Positions 8,124-14,947 of a DNA stretch of 64,000 nt are shown here, in pieces (positions within the stretch are counted from its first letter, which is position 1; every line of letters begins with the position of its first letter). The notes beneath the pieces are model-generated. The model made no database searches. It had not been told where the DNA came from and worked only from the letters and a program-made list of their open reading frames with translations. Origin of the DNA: Dyadobacter soli (GTDB lineage: Bacteria > Bacteroidota > Bacteroidia > Cytophagales > Spirosomataceae); contig NZ_FNAN01000013.1 of NCBI RefSeq assembly GCF_900101885.1, positions 1 to 64,000 on the forward strand. The letters run 5' to 3'. The translations under genes and the position numbers were made by a program.

Positions 8124-8584
8124 TGGAAGTAACGACCCAACAATTCAGCTCCAAAGATTTCCACCAGACTTTCGCGCGTCCCGTGTATGTGAAGCCCGAA
8201 AAACTCATTCATCGCAACGTGGAGCAGGCCGGAGAGCACAACCAGTTCTCGACCGAAAGAAAGCACCCGGTATTCTTCGTGGATCTGCCTACCAAAAACG
8301 TGAGCATGACCATCGGCGGCCTGCTGCCCGGGCAGCTAACCAACCGTCACCGCCATACTTACGAGACGGTTTTGTATGTACTCGAAGGCAAAGGTTATAC
8401 CGAAGTTGAAGGTGAAAAAGTGGAATGGCAGGCAGGCGATGCCGTCTACATTCCCAGCTGGGCATGGCACCGCCACCAGAACCTCAGTGATACCGAACCG
8501 GCACGTTACCTGGCCTGCGAGAATGCGCCGCAGCTCCAAAACCTAGGTGTAGCGCTTCGCGAAGAGGAAGGCCGCGACCTTTAA
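8123..8584 (+). CDS. Cupin-domain protein
   Basis: The 153-residue protein is a single small beta-barrel. Cupin motif 1 (HRHTYETVLYVLEGKG, about residues 74-89) and motif 2 (GDAVYIPSWAWHRHQ, about 107-121) give three histidines and a glutamate for one metal. It has no signal peptide and so is cytoplasmic. It is divergent from the MocR regulator and probably under its control. Whether it is an enzyme such as a dioxygenase or isomerase, or a metal-dependent binding protein, cannot be decided. A DapA-like aldolase follows 77 bp downstream and may belong to the same pathway. Confidence 0.75.
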   Translation: MEVTTQQFSSKDFHQTFARPVYVKPEKLIHRNVEQAGEHNQFSTERKHPVFFVDLPTKNVSMTIGGLLPGQLTNRHRHTYETVLYVLEGKGYTEVEGEKVEWQAGDAVYIPSWAWHRHQNLSDTEPARYLACENAPQLQNLGVALREEEGRDL

Positions 8585-8588
8585 CAAG

Positions 8589-8632
8589 TTTAAAGTTTTG
8601 AGTTGAATAGTTTAGTGTTTTTGAGTTAAATG
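8589..8632. repeat. Degenerate heptad array, reverse orientation
   Basis: TTTAAAG, TTTTGAG, TTGAATA, TTTAGTG, TTTTGAG and TTAAATG follow each other with two one-base slips. Read on the other strand these are the CWYTYAA heptads of 1452-1549. The array fills most of the gap before the DapA-like gene. Confidence 0.55.
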
Positions 8633-8661
8633 TTTGATTTACAAAATCTTGATTTGATTAA

Positions 8662-9537
8662 ATGAATAATATAAAAACCTTGAAAGGCATCATCGCATAC
8701 CCGATAACGCCGTTCGATGCGGAGGAGAAAGTGGACCTCGGTTTGTTTAAAAAACTCACCGACAGGCTGGTAACATCCGGCTCGCATGCTATTGCGCCAT
8801 TGGGCAGTACCGGCGTGCTGCCTTACCTGAATGATGCGGAAAAGGAAGCGGTGATCGAAGCGACCATCGAAGTGGTGGCCGGCCGCGTACCCGTAGTAGC
8901 AGGCGTTTCCAACCTCACCACCGACCGCACCATTTACCACGCCCGCTTCGCCGAAGCAGCCGGCGCGGCGGCGGTGATGATCATCCCGATGAGCTACTGG
9001 AAACTGACCGACGACGAGATTTTTATGCACTACCGGAAAGTCGCCGAGGCAATTTCCATTCCCATTATGGCCTACAACAATCCCGCAACCGGCGGTATCG
9101 ATATGTCGCCCGCATTGCTGAAACGCCTTCTCGAAATCCCGAATGTGACGATGATCAAGGAAAGTACGGGCGACGTGCAGCGCATGCATTACCTGCGCAG
9201 GGTGCTGGGCGAGGAAGTAGCGTTTTTCAATGGCTCCAATCCGCTTGCCCTGGCGGCTTTCTCAGCCGGAGCTGTTGGCTGGTGTACCGCCGCCCCGAAT
9301 CTGATCCCGGATCAAAACCTGGCTTTATACAATGCAATGCTCGCCAACGACCTCGCAACGGCCCGTCAGGCATTCGACCTTCAATCGGAGCTGCTCACGT
9401 TTATTACCGCTAACGGCTTGCCGCGCACCATCGCCGCCGGTTTGCAGATCCAGGGCATAGAAAGCGGTTTTCTCAGAAGCCCCCTCGCACCATTGGGTCC
9501 GGGAGACCTGGAAAAGCTGCGCAATCTTTTGCAGTAA
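8662..9537 (+). CDS. Dihydrodipicolinate synthase (DapA)/N-acetylneuraminate lyase family aldolase
   Basis: The 291-residue protein has the length and motifs of class I aldolases of this family: GSTGVLPYLNDAEK near residue 50 (phosphate/carboxylate-binding loop), Y138 in MAYNNP and the Schiff-base lysine K166 in MIKEST. The pyruvate-binding fold is therefore intact. Members make dihydrodipicolinate or cleave sialic acid and 2-keto-3-deoxy sugar acids. The catabolic neighbourhood and the lack of other lysine-pathway genes favour a keto-acid aldolase or dehydratase over DapA itself. A 77-bp gap with heptad repeats separates it from the cupin gene. Confidence 0.8.
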   Translation: MNNIKTLKGIIAYPITPFDAEEKVDLGLFKKLTDRLVTSGSHAIAPLGSTGVLPYLNDAEKEAVIEATIEVVAGRVPVVAGVSNLTTDRTIYHARFAEAAGAAAVMIIPMSYWKLTDDEIFMHYRKVAEAISIPIMAYNNPATGGIDMSPALLKRLLEIPNVTMIKESTGDVQRMHYLRRVLGEEVAFFNGSNPLALAAFSAGAVGWCTAAPNLIPDQNLALYNAMLANDLATARQAFDLQSELLTFITANGLPRTIAAGLQIQGIESGFLRSPLAPLGPGDLEKLRNLLQ

Positions 9538-9600
9538 CCGCCATACAACGATTCCCGTATTTTTGGTGTCATTTCGGTTACAAAAAATAACCTGATCGCT

Positions 9601-10293
9601 ATGAGACACCTGTACGGATTCATTATCGCCATCCTGCCCGTATTTGCTTACGGTCAGGATGTTGCATTCAAGAAGCAATCACATAACCCGTGGAAATTCG
9701 GTGTATTCGCCGGCCGGCCTGTGGCTGGGAAGATTTATGATAGCGGTAAAATGAAATCCGCTTCCGGTTTGAGTGCCGGATTGGACCTCGGCTATTATTT
9801 CGAAGCGCGTAAATGCGGCCCGTCCCTGCATTTCCAGCCCGGCTTCATTGCATTCAAAAAGACGGAGATAGACGGGGTTGAGAACAGCTCCTATTATATT
9901 GAATCAAAATGGAAATGGGAGGCGGTTCACTTGCCGCTTACGTTTCGCTACACATTGCCTACCGGCACCGTCAGGCCATTTGTAGAGGTAGGGATGAATT
10001 TCAGGTTGCGAACGGCCTATTCTTTCCGCAGGTCGGGCACCATATGCGGCTTCATATCATGCAATGCCGTGGACGGCGGCGCAGACATTCAAAATGTGGC
10101 CCGCAAAGACAAGCTGGGCATTCTCGCAGGCGTAGGTGTGGAGGTGGATGCGGGAAAGATCACGATCCCGCTAAGCGTACGGCTCGTTGACAGTTTCCTC
10201 CAACCAAAAGACTCCGGCGACCAGGGCCCGACGCCGACGTATTCCAACTTGCGGACCAAATTTATCCAGGTAACGGCAGGGTTTAGTTTGTAA
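9601..10293 (+). CDS. Outer-membrane beta-barrel protein, paralogue 1
   Basis: The 230-residue protein begins with a signal peptide (1-19, ending AYGQ) and consists of alternating short amphipathic strands (LHFQPGFIAF, LPLTFRYTLP, RPFVEVGMNFRLR, IPLSVRLVD), ending in aromatic-rich VTAGFSL. This is typical of small porin-like or OmpX/PorT-like eight-strand barrels. A loop near residue 142 carries CGFISC. The next gene (21 bp downstream) and the gene at 11952 are paralogues. A TATTTTTG element at 9558-9565 could be a -7 box. The function is unknown. Confidence 0.7.
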   Translation: MRHLYGFIIAILPVFAYGQDVAFKKQSHNPWKFGVFAGRPVAGKIYDSGKMKSASGLSAGLDLGYYFEARKCGPSLHFQPGFIAFKKTEIDGVENSSYYIESKWKWEAVHLPLTFRYTLPTGTVRPFVEVGMNFRLRTAYSFRRSGTICGFISCNAVDGGADIQNVARKDKLGILAGVGVEVDAGKITIPLSVRLVDSFLQPKDSGDQGPTPTYSNLRTKFIQVTAGFSL

Positions 10294-10314
10294 ATAATAC
10301 AAAATCGAGCGATT

Positions 10315-10986
10315 ATGAGACACTTGTACGCATTACTCATTGCTATCCTGCCCGTGTTCGCCTATGGGCAAGATGCCTTACGAAAGGGACATTTCGAATA
10401 CGGCGTGTTCGGAGGCAAACAAATTTTCGGGAAGATTTACGACGAACGCAAAATGGAAGCCGTGTCGGGATGGGTTGCGGGCATTGACCTTGGTTACCGG
10501 GATAAATCAGGCATTTCGTTTCATTTGCAACCCAATTTCAGCACATTCGGGAGTGTTTGGGAAATAGAAGAAAGCAGTACCTATCACTACCGGAACGAGT
10601 GGAAATGGAGTGCAGTCAATGTTCCGCTAACTGCTCGTTACACCTTAGGCAAAGGAAGGGTCAGGCCATTCGCCGAAGCCGGGCTCAATTTGCGGCTCCG
10701 CACGCGGCTTTCTAGTGGCTATGAGTTTTTGCGCTGCGGTTTTTGCTGCTGCCATCCAAAAGTGGGCGTGGACGACATGCAGGAAAGGATGACCCATGAC
10801 CCGGCAAATATTTTGGCTGCAATCGGTGCTGAAATAGATTTCCAAAGTGTAACTATTCCCATCGCTCTCCGGTTGACTGAGGGAATCGGAACCTACGACG
10901 TAAAACCCGACCCAACGCCCGGAAGCGGTTACGGAGCGCTCAAAACGAGGGTGGTGCAGGTCACAGCGGGGATCTCAATTCGGTAA
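10315..10986 (+). CDS. Outer-membrane beta-barrel protein, paralogue 2
   Basis: This 223-residue protein repeats the layout of its upstream neighbour: a near-identical signal peptide (MRHLY, ILPVFAYGQ), then matching strands (GWVAGIDLGYRDK, VPLTARYTLGKGRVRPFAEAG, ILAAIGAEIDFQSVTIPIAL). The pair clearly arose by tandem duplication and is probably co-transcribed across a 21-bp gap. The loop equivalent to the CGFISC loop has become a cysteine cluster, RCGFCCCHP, near residues 141-149. Four cysteines this close on a predicted surface loop could form disulfides or bind a metal. Confidence 0.7.
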   Translation: MRHLYALLIAILPVFAYGQDALRKGHFEYGVFGGKQIFGKIYDERKMEAVSGWVAGIDLGYRDKSGISFHLQPNFSTFGSVWEIEESSTYHYRNEWKWSAVNVPLTARYTLGKGRVRPFAEAGLNLRLRTRLSSGYEFLRCGFCCCHPKVGVDDMQERMTHDPANILAAIGAEIDFQSVTIPIALRLTEGIGTYDVKPDPTPGSGYGALKTRVVQVTAGISIR

Positions 10987-10997
10987 CTGCGAGGGTA

Positions 10998-11363
10998 TCA
11001 GCTCACAAATGCAATCACATGCCCATCTGGGTCGGCAATGTAAAACTCCGTTCCGTAAGGCATTTCGCGTAGGGGCTGGATGATTTCAACATCCTTTTTT
11101 GAGATTTCTTCGAAAACACTGGCAGCGTCTTCGACTGAAAACAGCAGGTCGAGCTCTTCACTGGATGTTTTTGCGATCGGTTCTCTTGGTGCATTGTAAT
11201 CGATTTTTAAATGGATGGTGTATCCGTCCTTTTCAATACCTGCGTAAAAATCGTCATACCGAAACCCGACGGTGAAGCCTAACTGGTGCACGTAGAATGC
11301 AATCGCGTTCTCGAGGTCGGCGACCAGGAGCAGCGGAGTGATTTGTTTGATTTTGAATGCCAT
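10998..11363 (-). CDS. VOC-superfamily (glyoxalase/bleomycin-resistance-like) protein
   Basis: The 121-residue protein is a single vicinal-oxygen-chelate module pair: ITPLLLVADLENAIAFYVHQLG at the N terminus is the first beta-alpha-beta unit, and EFYIADPDGHVIAFVS closes the second. The His and Glu positions of the fold are partly visible (HLKID, TEFYI). The fold serves lyases, dioxygenases and drug-binding resistance proteins; the substrate here is unknown. The ATG at 11363 is chosen because it begins the conserved strand; a longer frame runs back into repetitive DNA. The gene is convergent with the barrel gene. Confidence 0.75.
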   Translation of the reverse strand: MAFKIKQITPLLLVADLENAIAFYVHQLGFTVGFRYDDFYAGIEKDGYTIHLKIDYNAPREPIAKTSSEELDLLFSVEDAASVFEEISKKDVEIIQPLREMPYGTEFYIADPDGHVIAFVS

Positions 11364-11421
11364 GGTCGGAAAATTGTGTGTATCTGCATTGAAAAATCTC
11401 TGCCTCAACTGGGCTGGGCAA

Positions 11422-11590
11422 ATGCCGTCAGGCATGTAATATTGGTAGCAAAGCACATTCCACGCACTTTAAAAATGCCCATGGGCATGTAACGGCAATG
11501 CAAACGTATTCCCTGTTGTCGCATCCCTGACGGGATTTGCCGGATTTGGATGCTTCGTCGTCTGCTACCAATGTTGCATCGCTACGCGAT
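11422..11590. repeat. Four-hairpin intergenic repeat block, copy 1
   Basis: Four short hairpins lie about 50 bp apart: ATGCC-GTCA-GGCAT (11422-11435), ATGCC-CATG-GGCAT (11475-11488), ATCCC-TGAC-GGGAT (11523-11536) and ATCGC-TAC-GCGAT (11578-11590). The first two are followed by TGTAAYR, the last two are preceded by its complement (TGTYGC), so they form two dimers in opposite orientation. GTAATATTGGTAGC after the first hairpin and GCTACCAATGTTGC before the fourth are matching flanks. The block lies between the VOC gene and the 15-bp array. No protein gene is supported here. Confidence 0.75.
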
Positions 11591-11842
11591 TTACTGCAAT
11601 TTGCTGCGGCGCGATTTGCGGCTGCGTGACTTGCGTAACGCGTTTTGCTGCGGCGCGATTTACTGCTGTGCGTTTTGCTATGGCGCGATTTGTCGCTACT
11701 TGATTTGCTGCGGGCGATTTACCGCTGCGCGATTTGCCGCTGCGCGTCTGCTGCCGTTAAATTTACCGCTGCATAATTTCCGTTATGCGACTTTGCCATA
11801 ACGCGATTTGCCGCCGAGCGACTTACGCTGCGCTTTTGCGAT
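11586..11842. repeat. Degenerate 15-bp tandem array, about 17 units
   Basis: Units resemble GCGATTTGCCGCTGC, for example GCGATTTGCTGCGGC, GCGATTTGCGGCTGC, GCGATTTACTGCTGT, GCGATTTACCGCTGC and GCGATTTGCCGCTGC, with 14- and 16-bp variants. Because the period is a multiple of three a frame stays open across it, but its cysteine/arginine-rich translation looks non-coding. The array starts inside the fourth hairpin of the block at 11422-11590 and its unit begins with that hairpin's GCGATTT arm. From 11843 to 11951 nothing further is seen apart from the leader of the next gene. Confidence 0.75.
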
Positions 11843-11951
11843 CATTACAATATGAAAATTCGTTCTTGAAAAAGTAACAAGATACTTAATTTCAATGCAA
11901 TAAATGTTTACCTTTAGGTATCAACAGGTTACAATGCAAATCGCCATAGCT

Positions 11952-12629
11952 ATGAAACGTCTCTTTACCCTGATCATCATGATTATCGCTGCCCAGACTG
12001 CTATTGCACAATCGGCTACGGAGACGCGGCGATGGGAGTTTGGCGCGATGCTCGGCCCTCAGGTTTCTTTCCTTGTACCACGGCAGGACGGTGATAAGCC
12101 GTTGAAGGGTGTTGTGGCCGGGTTGGACGTCGGTTATCGCTTTCAGGACGCTGCGAAAGGTTGGTCCGTGCATTTGCAGCCTTACTTCTCCGGGTTCAGG
12201 GGTAAAGGCACATCCGGTGTGAAAAACAGCAACTTCTATTTAGAAATAAAGTCCAAAATCAGGTCGTTCAATACGCCTTTATTGTTCCGCTACACTTTCT
12301 CAAATGGAAAAATACGGCCTTTCGCGGAACTGGGCGCCCAATGCATGGTCGCCAGCAGGTTTTCTTATAAAATATCAGGAATGAATTGCCCGGAGGGGGC
12401 GCCTTGTGAGCCGCTCAATGAGGAACAGATAAATCAAAAGCCAGGCGGCCCCCGCATAACCGCATTGGCAAGCGCCGGCGTACAGATAGATGTAGGGAAA
12501 GTCACCATCCCTATCACGATCCGCCTGGTCGAAAACGTGAAAAAGCAGGAAACCTACGATTTCGGCGGCGTAGAATACAAGGTCCCGAAATCGAGAGTAG
12601 TGCAGTTGACGGCAGGGGTGACGTTTTGA
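11952..12629 (+). CDS. Outer-membrane beta-barrel protein, paralogue 3
   Basis: The 225-residue protein has a signal peptide (MKRLFTLIIMI to AIAQ) and the same strand order as the genes at 9601 and 10315: VVAGLDVGYRF, SVHLQPYFSGF, FNTPLLFRYTFSNGKIRPFAELGAQ, IDVGKVTIPITIRLVE and final RVVQLTAGVTF. The variable loop again holds cysteines (NCPEGAPCEP). The ATG at 11952 is chosen because it begins the signal peptide. It is separated from its paralogues by the VOC gene and 590 bp of repeats, which suggests those repeats were inserted or expanded within an older gene cluster. The function is unknown. Confidence 0.7.
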   Translation: MKRLFTLIIMIIAAQTAIAQSATETRRWEFGAMLGPQVSFLVPRQDGDKPLKGVVAGLDVGYRFQDAAKGWSVHLQPYFSGFRGKGTSGVKNSNFYLEIKSKIRSFNTPLLFRYTFSNGKIRPFAELGAQCMVASRFSYKISGMNCPEGAPCEPLNEEQINQKPGGPRITALASAGVQIDVGKVTIPITIRLVENVKKQETYDFGGVEYKVPKSRVVQLTAGVTF

Positions 12630-12635
12630 TTTTTG

Positions 12636-12779
12636 ACCGCCGACGACTGACCGCCGACGGCCGATCGCCGACGGCTGATCGCGGACTGCCGACCGTTGCT
12701 CTCGATTTAGTGTAATTTTCTAGATTCGCTTGAATGTCGCATACAAGGGATCGGCGGTCGGCCGTCGGCCGTCGGCGGT
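12636..12779. repeat. Inverted pair of heptad arrays (ACCGCCG / CGGCGGT)
   Basis: From 12636 to 12698 nine 7-mers run without a slip (ACCGCCG, ACGACTG, ACCGCCG, ACGGCCG, ATCGCCG, ACGGCTG, ATCGCGG, ACTGCCG, ACCGTTG). From 12752 to 12779 four more run in the opposite orientation (CGGCGGT, CGGCCGT, CGGCCGT, CGGCGGT). The arms could pair into a long GC-rich hairpin over a 53-bp AT-richer spacer and might act as a terminator for the barrel gene. The remainder of this gap (12780-13019) shows no clear feature beyond the leader of the sigma factor. Confidence 0.75.
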
Positions 12780-13019
12780 CCCTTTCTGCCTTCCCCCAAA
12801 ATTTTTCCCCACTTTTTAGGTTATCCCGCCTTCCAAACCAGACTACATAACGTACTGGTAATCATGCCGCTTCAATCGCGTCTTTCTGACACAAGAAATC
12901 CTGAATAATGCAATTTTTTAAAAATATAGAACAATTGACCACGTGTCCTTCCGCATTTTCCTGTCTTACTTCTAAAAGCCTGTTTTAGAAAAATACCCAT
13001 TTATAATTAAAGTTTACCA

Positions 13020-13802
13020 ATGCTTTCATCGCGGGGTTTGGAGAATAACGAGAAGGAAAATTTCCGGGGAATGGGAGGGCCGCAGCAGGAGCGTACGCCT
13101 GGGCTGGACGGTGAAGAGAAGCAAATCCACTCGGAAGAAGGCCAGCATGACCGGCCCGATCGCCACAGTCCAGACCGGGTCAATCCAGACGGGGTCCATC
13201 CAGACCGGGTCCATCCAGACCGGGTCAGTCCAGACCGGGAACTCTTTATCCGTAAGACTTTCGAGACGAGTCCCGAAGAAGGTTGTGCGTTGCTTTTCAG
13301 GCTCTATTACAGTTCGTTATGCTCTTATGCCGTGCGGTTTTTGTATTCCAAAGATGCAGCGGCGGACCTGGTTTCGGAAATGTTTTATGCATTCTGGAAA
13401 AACCGGTCGTATGAATCGGTGAAGTCGTCTTACCGGGCCTACCTGTTCAAATCGGTGCAGAACCGGGCTTATAACCTGCTGGCGAGCGACCTTAAAAACA
13501 CCGATTCCTTTGAGCAAATGCCGCACTACGACGTCGCGTCCACCGAGCGGCCCGAGGCGTTGATGTATTTCGAAGAGCTGGCGAGCCGGATCGACTACCT
13601 CGTAGAGCAGCTGCCACCGCAATGCCAGAAGGTATTCATGCTCAACCGTTTTGAAAACAAAAAAATACAAGAGATCGCCGCTGAAATGAACCTGTCGAGC
13701 CGGACTGTCGAAGGGCATATCAGCAAGGCATTGAGCACGTTACGGCAGGGGTTGAAGGACCACTGGACGTGGCTGCTGGCAATAGCATCTCTTTTTAACT
13801 GA
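13020..13802 (+). CDS. ECF RNA polymerase sigma factor with repeat-containing N-terminal extension
   Basis: Residues about 85-250 form a standard Bacteroidota ECF sigma factor: region 2 (FRLYYSSLCSYAVRFLYSK, DLVSEMFYAFWKNR) and region 4 (LPPQCQKVFMLNRFENKKIQEIA, SSRTVEGHISKALSTL). The first 75 residues are highly charged and contain PDRV/PDGV/PDRV repeats written by a 15-bp tandem array (13171-13240). The frame has no internal stop and its ATG at 13020 is credible, but no methionine stands directly before the sigma domain, so the repeats are probably translated. It heads an operon with FecR, SusC, SusD and mannonate dehydratase, and should direct transcription of the SusC gene when released. 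Confidence 0.8.
   Translation: MLSSRGLENNEKENFRGMGGPQQERTPGLDGEEKQIHSEEGQHDRPDRHSPDRVNPDGVHPDRVHPDRVSPDRELFIRKTFETSPEEGCALLFRLYYSSLCSYAVRFLYSKDAAADLVSEMFYAFWKNRSYESVKSSYRAYLFKSVQNRAYNLLASDLKNTDSFEQMPHYDVASTERPEALMYFEELASRIDYLVEQLPPQCQKVFMLNRFENKKIQEIAAEMNLSSRTVEGHISKALSTLRQGLKDHWTWLLAIASLFN
13171..13240. repeat. 15-bp tandem array within the sigma factor gene
   Basis: CAGACCGGGTCAATC, CAGACGGGGTCCATC, CAGACCGGGTCCATC, CAGACCGGGTCAGTC and a partial CAGACCGGGAACTC are consecutive. Each unit adds five residues (PDRVH-like), so copy-number change would keep the frame while altering the length of the N-terminal extension. Confidence 0.85.
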
Positions 13803-13852
13803 CGATCATTACCGAAACTTCCTAACACTATCCGATATTTAAACCACTGATC

Positions 13853-14917
13853 ATGAATACATTGTCAGTAAATAAAGCACTCCTGTTCCAATACTTCGCC
13901 GGCAATGCGAGCCCGGCACAAAAGCGGCTGATCGCCGAATGGCTGGCCCTTGCTGAGAACCAGGAATTGTATTTTGAATGGCTCGCCGAATGGCAGTCGC
14001 AGTCGCCGCAGTTCCTGCCCGACGGCCAGGAGCGTTTCGAAGCTTACGTGCGCTATATGCAGCAGAACCCGAGCGTCGGACCGTCGAATGCAGGATCGCC
14101 GAAATCACAGGCGCCGGAGGGTATGCCCTTTGTCGAGAATTCTGCGCAAGAGCAGGTTCCGGTCGCCGGAAGGACACGTATCGGTCGCCGTCCGTGGCTG
14201 ATGGCCGCGGCTTCCGTGATCGTTCTGGGAATTACCGCCTGGCTCGGCCGCGACCAGATTTTGTACAAAACCTATTCTACAAAATTCGGTGAAACGCGTT
14301 CGGTGCAGTTATCCGACGGTACCAAAGTCATTCTGAACGCCAACACTTCGATGCAGGTACCGCGGTTTGGTTTTGGAGAACAAACCCGTGAAGTGAAGCT
14401 GAACGGCGAGGCGTTTTTTAATGTAACCCACACCATCGATAACCGGCGGTTTATGGTGAAAACCGAGGAGAATTTCGAGGTTATGGTGCTCGGGACCGAG
14501 TTTTCGGTGTACACGCGGCAGAAAGGCGGGAAGGTTTTGCTTAAAAAAGGCAAGGTACACGTCCTGTTCTCGGAAGGGCAGCAGAAAAAACAGCTGGTCA
14601 TGAAGCCGGGCGACCTGGTAACCATGGAGAAATCGGCTGCTAAGCCCGTTGTGAAGCCCAATGCCGACACGCAGAAACTCATCGCCTGGACCGGTAACCG
14701 GTTTGTTTTCGACAAAACACCATTGTCGGAGGTGGCTAGCCAGTTGCAGGAACATTACGGTATCCGGGTGGAAATTAAGGACAACCGGTTCGCCAACCGC
14801 ACCGTGAGCGGCACATTCCAGCCAGAGAGCGGGGAGGAGTTGCTGACCTTGCTTTCCGAGCTTTTCGATTTTCGCCTGGCGCGTGAGGGCGAGGCATACC
14901 TGATTTTGCAGAAATAA
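13853..14917 (+). CDS. FecR-type anti-sigma factor
   Basis: The 354-residue protein has the three-part layout of the family: a cytoplasmic N-terminal segment (1-112) that would hold the sigma factor, one membrane helix (about 114-132, LMAAASVIVLGITAWLG), and a periplasmic part with the FecR domain (about 140-235; VQLSDGTKVILNANTSM, KLNGEAFFNVTH) and a DUF4974 domain (about 280-352). It lies 50 bp after the sigma gene and 30 bp before a SusC gene with an STN domain. By the known Fec/Hasp-type mechanism, the STN domain signals ligand binding to this protein, which then frees the sigma factor. Confidence 0.9.
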   Translation: MNTLSVNKALLFQYFAGNASPAQKRLIAEWLALAENQELYFEWLAEWQSQSPQFLPDGQERFEAYVRYMQQNPSVGPSNAGSPKSQAPEGMPFVENSAQEQVPVAGRTRIGRRPWLMAAASVIVLGITAWLGRDQILYKTYSTKFGETRSVQLSDGTKVILNANTSMQVPRFGFGEQTREVKLNGEAFFNVTHTIDNRRFMVKTEENFEVMVLGTEFSVYTRQKGGKVLLKKGKVHVLFSEGQQKKQLVMKPGDLVTMEKSAAKPVVKPNADTQKLIAWTGNRFVFDKTPLSEVASQLQEHYGIRVEIKDNRFANRTVSGTFQPESGEELLTLLSELFDFRLAREGEAYLILQK

Positions 14918-14947
14918 GACTTTATATATCCCTATCCAGATCCCCGT

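Noticed and set aside
11550..11801. Open frame across the 15-bp array (cysteine- and arginine-rich translation)
   Set aside because: The frame stays open only because the repeat period is a multiple of three; there is no plausible start signal, domain or codon pattern.
11422..11842. CRISPR array
   Set aside because: Repeats are degenerate, hairpins vary in sequence, spacers are not unique sequences of equal length, and no cas gene is nearby.
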